DNA of 64,000 nt from Marinobacterium nitratireducens (GTDB lineage: Bacteria; Pseudomonadota; Gammaproteobacteria; Pseudomonadales; Balneatricaceae). The notes under the pieces are model-generated. The model was not told the DNA's origin and did not search any database. It saw only the letters and a program-made list of their open reading frames with translations. Where the stretch lies: the NCBI RefSeq assembly GCF_014645375.1, contig NZ_BMLT01000004.1, positions 124,001 through 188,000 on the forward strand, written 5' to 3'. This document shows positions 46,849 through 54,079 of this stretch, piece by piece; position 1 is the stretch's first letter; every line of letters starts with the position of its first letter. The position numbers were made by a program, and so were the translations under genes.

Positions 46849-48353
46849 CTTTCGTCCTTCCAGCGGAGGGAATCGAGGCCGAAATCCCGCTCGAACGGGT
46901 CGAGCCGGGCGCCGCTCAGCCGATTCGAGACCGCGGCGGTCTGCCGATACCAGGCCACCGGAATGACCGGCAGCTCCCGCTGCAGGATCCTCAGCGACTC
47001 GAGCCGCGCCTCGGCACCACCGTCACCGCGAGCCAGCCCACGGATCAGGGATTCGAATCGGTCGTGACGCCAGCCCATGGCGCCCCAGTCGCCGGTCGGT
47101 GCGTAGTCCTGCAGCAAAGTGCCGACCGGGTCCGGAACCAGCGCGAAGTTGCGGGCGAACAGCGCCAACTCCAGGGTACCGTTCTGATGCCCCTCCGGTA
47201 TCGCGGACGAGTTGGTCGAGTGGATCTTCACCTCGACGCCGACCTGACGCCACAGCTGCTCGAGAACCGCCGCCACCAGCGGCAGCTCGGGCCGGTCCGG
47301 GTAGGTGGTGAGCTCGAGCGAGAAACGTTCCCCATCGCGGGTCAGGATGCCGTCCTCGCCCGCTTTCCAGCCCAGCTCCTCGAGCAGCGCCCTGGCCGCC
47401 TTCGGGTCGTGGGCAGGCGCGGCGGCATCGGCATCGTGCCAGAGCGGCACGCTCGGCGGCAGCAGCTGATTCGCCGTGGCTTCGTAGCGCAGCACCGCAG
47501 CCGACAGACCGTCGCGGTCAATGGCCAGGCTCAGAGCCTGCCGGGCCCGGCTGTCGGCCAGATAGGGATGGGCGGCGTTCAGCTTGACGATCAGCGAACG
47601 CGGTATCGGCGCCGACAGCACCTCGACGGCGGTGCCGGCGGCGAGTCGCGCACTGCTGGCCGGATCGAGATTGAAGACAAGATCCGCATCACCGCTCTCG
47701 GCCAGCAGCGCCCGGCTCTCGGCGCGCCCCACCGCCCGGTAGCTGGCACGGCCGATACGGGCCGGCGCGCCCCAGTAGCCGTCGAAGCGCTCGACTTCGA
47801 GGCTCAACGGCGGTGTCAGCGACGTCAGACGATAGGGGCCGGTGCCGATCAGCTCCCGCACCCGGCCGTCATCGTCGTAGGACGCCGGTGCCAGTATCTG
47901 CGCGCGATACTCCGACAGGAACGCCGGCAGTACCGCCAGCGGCTCGAAAAGACGCACCACCACCGCACCGCCGGCAGCTTCGATCGACCGGATCGGCGCC
48001 TTTTCGAGCAAGCCGGGCTTGGTTCGTGCCACACGCAGTGCCCTCACCGCGGCTTCGGCGGTCAGAGCGCTGCCGTCGTGAAAGCGTACATCCGGACGGA
48101 TCGGGAAGGTCCAGACCAGGCCGTCCGCCGAGACCGTCCAGTTCAAAGCCAGCCCCGGCCGCAAACGGCCGTCGAGGCCGGCGTCGATCAGGGTTTCCGC
48201 GACTCCCATGCGCTGAAACACCGTACCGGACAATACCGGATCCGGTCCCTTGATCTCGAAAGGCGCCACCACTGCAAGCCTGCGTTCAGAGGCCTGTGCA
48301 GCGCCGGCCAACACCAGACAGGCAGCGAGCGCTGCAACTAACTTTTTCATCAA
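46845..48353 (-). CDS. ABC transporter substrate-binding protein (SBP family 5)
   Basis: The 502-residue periplasmic protein has a Sec signal peptide ending at Ala-Gln-Ala and the family 5 pattern of NikA, OppA and DppA, including Pro-Asp-Val-Arg-Phe-His-Asp-Gly-Ser near residue 85 and Gly-Thr-Gly-Pro-Tyr near residue 170. It starts the four-gene operon. A twin Zur-like operator sits at its promoter, so a zinc- or nickel-related metal, or a metallophore, is a plausible ligand; the protein family alone cannot tell this from a peptide. Its length (502) and closeness to NikA (524) are compatible with both. Confidence 0.88.
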   Translation of the reverse strand: MMKKLVAALAACLVLAGAAQASERRLAVVAPFEIKGPDPVLSGTVFQRMGVAETLIDAGLDGRLRPGLALNWTVSADGLVWTFPIRPDVRFHDGSALTAEAAVRALRVARTKPGLLEKAPIRSIEAAGGAVVVRLFEPLAVLPAFLSEYRAQILAPASYDDDGRVRELIGTGPYRLTSLTPPLSLEVERFDGYWGAPARIGRASYRAVGRAESRALLAESGDADLVFNLDPASSARLAAGTAVEVLSAPIPRSLIVKLNAAHPYLADSRARQALSLAIDRDGLSAAVLRYEATANQLLPPSVPLWHDADAAAPAHDPKAARALLEELGWKAGEDGILTRDGERFSLELTTYPDRPELPLVAAVLEQLWRQVGVEVKIHSTNSSAIPEGHQNGTLELALFARNFALVPDPVGTLLQDYAPTGDWGAMGWRHDRFESLIRGLARGDGGAEARLESLRILQRELPVIPVAWYRQTAAVSNRLSGARLDPFERDFGLDSLRWKDER

Positions 48354-48371
48354 CTGTGTCCCGGTTCATGA

Positions 48372-48426
48372 TGTTATGTCATAACAATCTCAATAGATTA
48401 TATGTAATAACATAACACTTCAAGCC
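48372..48426 (-). promoter_or_regulatory. Promoter with two Zur-like operators, upstream of the ABC operon
   Basis: TGTTATGTCATAACA at 48372-48386 is a perfect 15-bp palindrome. A second site at 48403-48417 (TGTTATGTTATTACA on the minus strand) is centred 31 bp away, about three helical turns. Both match the gammaproteobacterial Zur consensus core TGTTATA-N-TATAACA at 12 of 14 positions each. A perfect TATAAT at 48402-48397 on the minus strand lies between them, with TTGAAG 15 bp upstream as a candidate -35. The first site would cover the -35/-10 spacer and the other the start region, as expected for repression. Confidence 0.65.
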
Positions 48427-48580
48427 GCTCGGCAGGCCGCAATAACCGACCGCGGGCACGTACGATAGCCCTGCGGTTCCAGCCGGCTCCGTTACGGCGT
48501 CATCGCGGCCCTGCGAAACGACAGCAACCGAAAGCGCGTGCTACACTCCCGGCCTTTGTCAGCAGGAGAGAATCGGGAAA

Positions 48581-49396
48581 ATGAAACTGGTCTCGTTCAA
48601 CACCAACGGAATACGTGCCCGTCTGCACCAGCTCGAGGCGCTGATCGCGACTCAGCAGCCGGACGTCATCGGCATCCAGGAGACCAAGGTCAGCGACGGC
48701 GAGTTTCCCGTCGAGGCTATCGAGGCGATGGGCTACCACGTCGAGTATCACGGCCAGAAGGGTCATTACGGCGTCTGCCTGATGTCGAAGCAACCGCCCT
48801 CGATGCTGCAAAAGGGCTTTGCCGACGATGACGACGACGCCCAGAAGCGCCTGATCATCGGCCGCTACCCGACCGCCGACGGCCGCCAGATCACCGTCAT
48901 CAACGGCTACTTCCCGCAGGGCGAGAATATCACCCACCCGACCAAGTTCCCGGCCAAGCGCAAGTTCTACGCCGACCTGCTGACCCACCTGCAGACCCGG
49001 TGCGATCCGACGGACCTGCTGGTGGTGATGGGCGACCTGAACATCTCGCCGGAAGATATCGATATCGGCATCGGCGAGCCCAACCGCAAGCGCTGGCTGC
49101 GCGACGGCAAGACCAGCTTCCAGCCCGAGGAGCGCGAATGGCTGCAGCGCCTCAAGGACTGGGGCCTGCAGGACAGCTACCGGGTACTGCGGCCGAACGA
49201 CGACGAACACTTCAGCTGGTTCGACTACCGCAGCCGCGGCTTCGAGCGCGAACCCAAGCGCGGCCTGCGCATCGACACCATCCTCGCCACGGCCCCGCTG
49301 TGCGAGCTGTGCTCCGACGTCGGCATCGACTACGACGTCCGCGGCATGGAAAAACCGTCGGACCACGCGCCGGTCTGGGCGACGTTCGACGTTTGA
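48581..49396 (+). CDS. xthA: Exodeoxyribonuclease III
   Basis: XthA is the main AP endonuclease and 3'-5' exonuclease of base excision repair. The 271-residue protein matches E. coli XthA closely, with Asn-Thr-Asn-Gly-Ile-Arg-Ala-Arg at the start, Ile-Gln-Glu-Thr-Lys, Gly-Asp-Leu-Asn-Ile-Ser and the C-terminal Ser-Asp-His-Ala-Pro-Val. It is divergent from the ABC operon. Confidence 0.96.
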   Translation: MKLVSFNTNGIRARLHQLEALIATQQPDVIGIQETKVSDGEFPVEAIEAMGYHVEYHGQKGHYGVCLMSKQPPSMLQKGFADDDDDAQKRLIIGRYPTADGRQITVINGYFPQGENITHPTKFPAKRKFYADLLTHLQTRCDPTDLLVVMGDLNISPEDIDIGIGEPNRKRWLRDGKTSFQPEEREWLQRLKDWGLQDSYRVLRPNDDEHFSWFDYRSRGFEREPKRGLRIDTILATAPLCELCSDVGIDYDVRGMEKPSDHAPVWATFDV

Positions 49397-49720
49397 GGTC
49401 ACGGCTGAGGGGTAACGCTCTTGCAGGTTGGTCTAGCGCCGAAGGCGCGTAACCCAACACCGAAGGGGATTCGGGAACGTACATCGGCAACCGATACCCA
49501 TCGATCTGAACTGCGATCGATATGATGGGGCCGCGATGCCCGAACGCCGCGTAGGCGGTTTGCCCGTGCCGCTGCATCGCTTGTCCCATCCTACCTGCGA
49601 TCGATTTGACGGGTTACGCGATGCCCATGAACGGTGCCAAAGGTTCCGGCAAGAGCCATTGCATCGCTAGACCCATCCTCCAGTCATGGATACGGTCAAG
49701 GGCAGTTGCCGCGTGACAAC
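49397..49720. other. Intergenic region with a palindromic repeat, no gene
   Basis: The 324 bases between convergent xthA and the UspE-like gene hold the repeat at 49427-49594 and related fragments to about 49680 (GCATCGCTAGACCCATCC). I see no gene. Confidence 0.65.
49427..49594 (-). repeat. About 170-bp palindromic intergenic repeat, copy 3 (inverted)
   Basis: On the minus strand this runs GTAGGATGGGACAAGC, then GCGATGCAGCGGC, GGGCATCG, ATCGATGGGTATCGGTTG and GTTGGGTTACG, in the same order as copy 1 at 2262-2431. Confidence 0.78.
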
Positions 49721-50656
49721 TCACCCCTTCACCGGGCTGACGAAGCCCGGCGGCTTGACCACCAGCACGTCGCAGGCGATTTCGTCCAGCACCCGCTCGA
49801 CGGTACTGCCGAGCAGCAGGCGATCGACGAAGCCCCGCGCCACTGACCCCATTACCATGACGTCGATCCCGTGCTCTTCGGCAAAGCGCGGCAGCGTCTG
49901 ATGACTTTCGCCCTTGAGCAGGTGCACCTGCTCGCCTTCGGGATCCAGGACAGGCCCCAGCAGCCGGTTCAGCGCTTCGGTATGCTGTTGCGTCACCTTC
50001 TGCTTCAGCGCTTCGAAGTCGGTGACCACATGCTCGTCGAAGATCGCCGACTGCGGCAGCGTGTGATAACTGTGCACCGCGTGCAGCCGTCCGTCGGTCA
50101 GCTCGCGCAGCCAGGCGGCATGCTTGAGCAGTTCACGATCCAATTCGCCCGGCGCCTCGCCATCGTGGAAGGGGTCAACGCAGGCGGCGATGCGCGGCTG
50201 CTCATGCCACCGGTGCGCCTTGACCAGCAGTAACGGAAAGCCGCAGTCGCGCAGCAGCTGCCAGTCGTGATGCGCCAGCAGGTAGTGCCCCAGGCGACTG
50301 TGCCGGCCGACCTGATGTATCACCAGATCCGGCTCGTAGCGGATTGCCTTGCGAATGACCCCTTCGGCGTGATGCCGTTCCCAGGCCACATCGACCCCGA
50401 CCTCGAATCCGCGCCCGACCAGCGTCTCGGCAATGGTGTCCAGCCGCGCCTCGATATGACGCAGGTATGCATGCTGGGCGTGCAGGCCGGCCTCGTGGTC
50501 GAACAGCCAGGCATTGCGCAGCGTCAGATTGAAACAGCAGCAGAACAGCTCGACCGCGGCGCCCGTGCGTTCGGCCAGCCAGGATGCCTTCTCCAGCGCC
50601 TGGTCGTTGCCGTGCTCCTCTTCGAGGTTGACAAGAATCTTGCGTAGCGGCTTCAT
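49721..50656 (-). CDS. uspE: Universal stress protein with two Usp domains, UspE-like
   Basis: The 311-residue protein has two tandem Usp domains like E. coli UspE. The second ends in Val-Met-Gly-Ser-Val-Ala-Arg-Gly and Leu-Leu-Gly-Ser-Thr-Val-Glu-Arg-Val-Leu, the Gly-x9-Gly-Ser/Thr nucleotide-related motif. It stands alone, divergent from the diguanylate cyclase gene. Confidence 0.85.
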   Translation of the reverse strand: MKPLRKILVNLEEEHGNDQALEKASWLAERTGAAVELFCCCFNLTLRNAWLFDHEAGLHAQHAYLRHIEARLDTIAETLVGRGFEVGVDVAWERHHAEGVIRKAIRYEPDLVIHQVGRHSRLGHYLLAHHDWQLLRDCGFPLLLVKAHRWHEQPRIAACVDPFHDGEAPGELDRELLKHAAWLRELTDGRLHAVHSYHTLPQSAIFDEHVVTDFEALKQKVTQQHTEALNRLLGPVLDPEGEQVHLLKGESHQTLPRFAEEHGIDVMVMGSVARGFVDRLLLGSTVERVLDEIACDVLVVKPPGFVSPVKG

Positions 50657-50814
50657 ACTGTCTCCACTGAGCTACAGTTGTTCCCGGTTTAGTGCCGCCT
50701 GCAGCGGCGGCGGGCCCCTCCGGCAGAACAGCTTCTCCGGCAGGAACGCCAAGTTCAGCAGGCTACCTGAGCGGGCCTGGGGCGGCGAAATACCCGGCTT
50801 TATAGATTATAAAT

Positions 50815-50832
50815 AACCGGTTCGAACCGGTT
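50815..50832. promoter_or_regulatory. Perfect 18-bp palindrome between uspE and the diguanylate cyclase
   Basis: AACCGGTTCGAACCGGTT is a perfect inverted repeat beside an AT-rich TATAGATTATAAAT stretch, in a divergent promoter region. It could be an operator. It can also be read as two copies of ACCGGT. No known regulator is assigned. Confidence 0.5.
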
Positions 50833-50893
50833 TTGAGCGCCGCCCCAGCATCGCAGGCATAACCCCGACAGCCCGTTTAAGGATAGAACGCCC

Positions 50894-52165
50894 GTGCCCA
50901 TAGATCTTGTTCGAATACTGATCGCGCCGCTGCTGCTGCTCGCCGGCGCCGGCCTGGTATTCGGACGCCTGACGACCCTGGCTCCCGACCTGCAGCTGCT
51001 GCTGGCGGCGTTGCCCTATCTGCTCGGCGCAACCAACCTGCTGCTGGCGTACCTGTACAACCAGAGCCGGGCCATGCTGTCGGCGCTCAACCTGCTGGCG
51101 GGCTATGCACTGATACAGCAATGCCTGCAGAGCCCGCTGGCGGAGCCGGACAACTTCGTGCTGTTCAGCCTGCTGTCGCTGCTGCTGCCATTCAACCAGC
51201 TGCTGTTCTGTCTCGCGCCCGAACGCGGGCTGCGTAACCGCCGGGCGCTGGCGATGAAGTTACTGCCCCTCGCGCCGTTCGCGCTTCTCGGGCTGCTGTG
51301 GCAGCAGCACTGGCTGGCGCCCTGGCTGTACCAGCTGCCGGCCCCCCTGCACGAACTTGCCGTCGAGGCGCGCTACCTGAGCACCGCAAGCGCCTGGTTT
51401 TGCGCCGTCGCGCTGCTGCTTGGCGCCCTGGTACTGCACTTTCGCCGCACCCATGCCGACGGCGCTATGCTCGGCGTCCTGCTGACGCTGCCGGCGCTGT
51501 TTTTCTGGTTCGACCAGCCACTGATATCACCACTGCTGTTCAGCACGATGCAGCTGGTGCTGGTGCAGGCGCTGGTGTTTCACTCCCACCAGCTCGCCTT
51601 CGTCGACGAGCTCACCGGCATCCCGGCGCGGCGCGCCCTGCAGGAACAGCTGCGCAGTCTGGGAAGGCGCTACACTATCGCGATGATGGATATCGACCAC
51701 TTCAAGCGCTTCAACGACCGTTACGGCCACGACGCCGGCGATCAGGTGCTGCGTCTCGTCGCCTCGAAACTGCGCGAGGTCAGTGGCGGCGGCAGGGTCT
51801 TCCGCTACGGCGGCGAAGAGTTCACGGTGCTGTTCCGGGGCAAAAGCGAGGAAGACGCCCTGCCCCACCTCGAGCAGTTGCGCGAGGCGATCGCCGGCTA
51901 TCCGCTGCAGATTCGCAGGAGCGACCGCCCCGACGATGTCGACGCGGGCCGCAGGCAACGCAGCTCCGGAGCCTCCGGCAAACCCGTGCAGGTGACGATC
52001 AGCATAGGGCTGTGCGAGCGCGGCCCGACGCACTCCGACCCCGATGCGGTTCTGCAGCAGGCAGACAAGGCGCTTTACGCCGCCAAGAAAGCCGGCCGCA
52101 ACCGCACCGTGCCCAGCCGCCGGCTGCGCCAGCGCAGCCGGCGGGGCCAGTCCGACTTCGCATGA
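50894..52165 (+). CDS. Membrane-bound diguanylate cyclase (GGDEF)
   Basis: The protein makes cyclic di-GMP from two GTP. The 423 residues comprise an N-terminal membrane region of about six or seven helices (to about residue 225) and a C-terminal GGDEF domain with the active motif Gly-Gly-Glu-Glu-Phe (in Arg-Tyr-Gly-Gly-Glu-Glu-Phe). The upstream inhibitory RxxD I-site is not seen, so feedback by product may be absent. A roughly 25-residue basic insertion (Arg-Arg-Ser-Asp-Arg-Pro-Asp-Asp to Gly-Ala-Ser-Gly) lies late in the domain. The start is GTG with AGGATAGAACGCCC upstream. Confidence 0.88.
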   Translation: MPIDLVRILIAPLLLLAGAGLVFGRLTTLAPDLQLLLAALPYLLGATNLLLAYLYNQSRAMLSALNLLAGYALIQQCLQSPLAEPDNFVLFSLLSLLLPFNQLLFCLAPERGLRNRRALAMKLLPLAPFALLGLLWQQHWLAPWLYQLPAPLHELAVEARYLSTASAWFCAVALLLGALVLHFRRTHADGAMLGVLLTLPALFFWFDQPLISPLLFSTMQLVLVQALVFHSHQLAFVDELTGIPARRALQEQLRSLGRRYTIAMMDIDHFKRFNDRYGHDAGDQVLRLVASKLREVSGGGRVFRYGGEEFTVLFRGKSEEDALPHLEQLREAIAGYPLQIRRSDRPDDVDAGRRQRSSGASGKPVQVTISIGLCERGPTHSDPDAVLQQADKALYAAKKAGRNRTVPSRRLRQRSRRGQSDFA

Positions 52166-52233
52166 ACAAAATTCACTCAACGGTTGTTTCCGGCAGCCGC
52201 TAAACTGTTGTCCGCCTTTACGGAGAGCAGCCC

Positions 52234-52794
52234 ATGGAAATCAAGCCCAATTTCGGCCAGCAAGTCTCTGAGCTGGCGCGTTCGGACCGCAACGGCGGCA
52301 TCGGCAAGACCGTATCGGCTGCGGCCCGCGACGGCAAAGTCCTGAAGGACAAGGCCATTCTCGATGCTTCCCTGAACGTCAGCATCAGCACCGGCAACCG
52401 TTCCCTCGAACTGGTCTACCGCGCCGCGGTCGACAAGCTCAACGAGCTGCTGGCCGACGACCTCGGGCCCGATGCGCTGCAATATGCCATCGACAATGGC
52501 CTCGACGTCAGCCCCGAAGCCACCGCCGGTCGCATTCTGTCGATGTCCACCGCCTTCCTGCCGGCGTATCTGGAACAGCACCCGGAGCTCGGCGAAGACG
52601 AGGGCCGCGCCCGCTTCATCGACCTGATTCGCGGCGGAATCGAGCAGGGCTTCTCGGAGGCACGCGATATTCTGCAGGGTCTTGGCGTGCTCGAAGGCGA
52701 CATCGCCGCCAATATCGACACCACCTGGGAGCTGGTGCAGCAGGGACTCGACGACTATCTCGGCCACGCCGATGAGGCTTCGGACCCGTTCTGA
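52234..52794 (+). CDS. DUF5610 domain protein
   Basis: The 186-residue protein matches the DUF5610 domain seen in gammaproteobacteria, with Ala-Ile-Leu-Asp-Ala-Ser-Leu-Asn-Val-Ser-Ile near residue 42 and Gly-Gly-Ile-Glu-Gln-Gly-Phe-Ser-Glu-Ala-Arg near residue 132. It has no signal or membrane segment. Function is unknown. GGAGAGCAGCCC precedes the ATG. Confidence 0.8.
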   Translation: MEIKPNFGQQVSELARSDRNGGIGKTVSAAARDGKVLKDKAILDASLNVSISTGNRSLELVYRAAVDKLNELLADDLGPDALQYAIDNGLDVSPEATAGRILSMSTAFLPAYLEQHPELGEDEGRARFIDLIRGGIEQGFSEARDILQGLGVLEGDIAANIDTTWELVQQGLDDYLGHADEASDPF

Positions 52795-52870
52795 AACAAG
52801 CGCAAATTGCGGGCGGCGGCGCCCTGCTTTAGAATCGGGATATACCCCCACGCTTTAGCAGGAGACTCCC

Positions 52871-53206
52871 TTGTCGCAACAGGCGTCCGCCCAGGAGCAG
52901 TCGACACCGTCGCTGGCCGAGATGAAAAGCAATGCCGCAGAAGCCGCCAGGCTGATGCGCGCCCTGAGCAACGAGAACCGGCTGCTGATTCTGTGCTACC
53001 TGCAGGGTCAGGAAATGTCGGTGGGAGAACTGAACCGCAGCCTCGATCTGAGCCAGTCGGCGCTGTCGCAGCACCTGGCGGTCCTGCGTAATGACGGCCT
53101 GGTGCAGACCCGTCGCGAGTCCCAGACCATCTTCTATTCGCTGCGCGGCGACCGCGCCACCCGAGTCATTGAAACTCTGCACTCGCTGTATTGCCCCGAC
53201 GCCTGA
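52871..53206 (+). CDS. ArsR-family regulator with SqrR/BigR/YgaV cysteine pair
   Basis: The 111-residue protein is a winged helix-turn-helix ArsR-family repressor. Cys42 (in Leu-Leu-Ile-Leu-Cys-Tyr-Leu) and Cys108 (in Leu-Tyr-Cys-Pro-Asp-Ala) sit where SqrR has Cys41 and Cys107, the pair that forms a tetrasulfide bridge on exposure to persulfide. E. coli YgaV has a matching C-terminal Val-Tyr-Cys-Pro. So a sulfide/persulfide sensor is likely, not a metal sensor. The start is TTG with AGGAG 7 bases upstream. No sulfur oxidation genes are next to it. Confidence 0.82.
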   Translation: MSQQASAQEQSTPSLAEMKSNAAEAARLMRALSNENRLLILCYLQGQEMSVGELNRSLDLSQSALSQHLAVLRNDGLVQTRRESQTIFYSLRGDRATRVIETLHSLYCPDA

Positions 53207-53275
53207 CATCGTGATCCGCCAGGCGGCGACCCAATCGAGGCGGCATAATCCTGGCGCCAGCGCCGCTTGCGGCGG

Positions 53276-53599
53276 CTACCCCTGCCAGCCGAAACGCGTC
53301 AGCGGTATTCGTCCCCGCACGAAGCCGATGCCTTCGTCCTCCAGACGCTCGCGCTGCATTTGCGCGCCCGGCGAGTCCGCCGGCAGCGACAGCTCGCCAC
53401 GGGCATTGACGACCCGGTGCCAGGGCAGACGCGAGCCCTCCGGGAGCCGGCTCAGCACCCGCCCCACCATCCGCGCCCGGCGCGGCAGTCCGGCAAGTTC
53501 CGCCACCGTGCCGTAAGTGCACACCCGCCCCGGCGGGATCCCCGCGACCACCTGCCAGATCCGCTCGGCGTCGGACAGCTGCGCGGGTTCCGCTGTCAC
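53276..53599 (-). CDS. Alkyltransferase-like DNA base-flipping protein (Atl)
   Basis: The 107-residue protein belongs to the MGMT fold, but the active-site cysteine is replaced by Trp60 in Pro-Trp-His-Arg-Val, as in Atl1 and E. coli YbaZ (EATL). Such proteins bind O6-alkylguanine and flag it for nucleotide excision repair without removing it. Start is GTG at 53599, overlapping the elaA stop by 4 bp. Confidence 0.88.
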   Translation of the reverse strand: MTAEPAQLSDAERIWQVVAGIPPGRVCTYGTVAELAGLPRRARMVGRVLSRLPEGSRLPWHRVVNARGELSLPADSPGAQMQRERLEDEGIGFVRGRIPLTRFGWQG

Positions 53600-54072
53600 G
53601 AAACCCGGTCGTCCAGTTGCAGTGGCGCCGGCGCCTGCACAGGCCTCAGCATATCGATATGCAGGATACCGTCCTCGTCATAAGGCTCGGACTCGGCAAT
53701 GAAGCCGTGCTGACCATAGAAGCGCTCGAGGTGCGCCTGTGCCGCCAGCGCCAGCGGTACGCCGGGCCAGTGGCAGCGACAGAAGCGCAGAATCTCCTCC
53801 ACCAGGCGGTGGCCGGCACCGTCGCCGCGGGCCGAAGCCTCGACCAGAATGCGCCCGACCCGGATACGCCCCTGCTGAGGCGGAAACACCCTCGCGCAGG
53901 CCACCAGCCCGTCTTCTCCCCACCCCAGCAGATGATGCGCCTGAGGATCCAGGCCGTCGACGTCGGCATAGGCGCACTCCTGTTCCACCACGAATACCTG
54001 GGCACGCAGGCGCAGCAGCGCGTAAAGGGCGTCCACGCCCAGGTGTTCGAACGGGTACCATTCAAGTCTCAT
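53596..54072 (-). CDS. elaA: GNAT acetyltransferase ElaA-like
   Basis: The 158-residue protein is an ElaA-family GNAT with Leu-Arg-Ala-Gln-Val-Phe-Val-Val-Glu-Gln near residue 23, and the acetyl-CoA-binding Gly-Arg-Ile-Leu-Val and Gly-Asp-Gly-Ala-Gly-His-Arg-Leu segments. The start at 54072 (Met-Arg-Leu-Glu-Trp) is where family similarity begins. It is 7 bp past the stop of the PatZ-like gene and overlaps the Atl gene. Confidence 0.88.
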   Translation of the reverse strand: MRLEWYPFEHLGVDALYALLRLRAQVFVVEQECAYADVDGLDPQAHHLLGWGEDGLVACARVFPPQQGRIRVGRILVEASARGDGAGHRLVEEILRFCRCHWPGVPLALAAQAHLERFYGQHGFIAESEPYDEDGILHIDMLRPVQAPAPLQLDDRVS

Positions 54073-54079
54073 TGCGGCC

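Noticed and set aside
48368-48420. NikR operator
   Set aside because: NikR sites have the form GTATGA, 16 bases, TCATAC; the sites here are compact 7-1-7 palindromes as for Zur.
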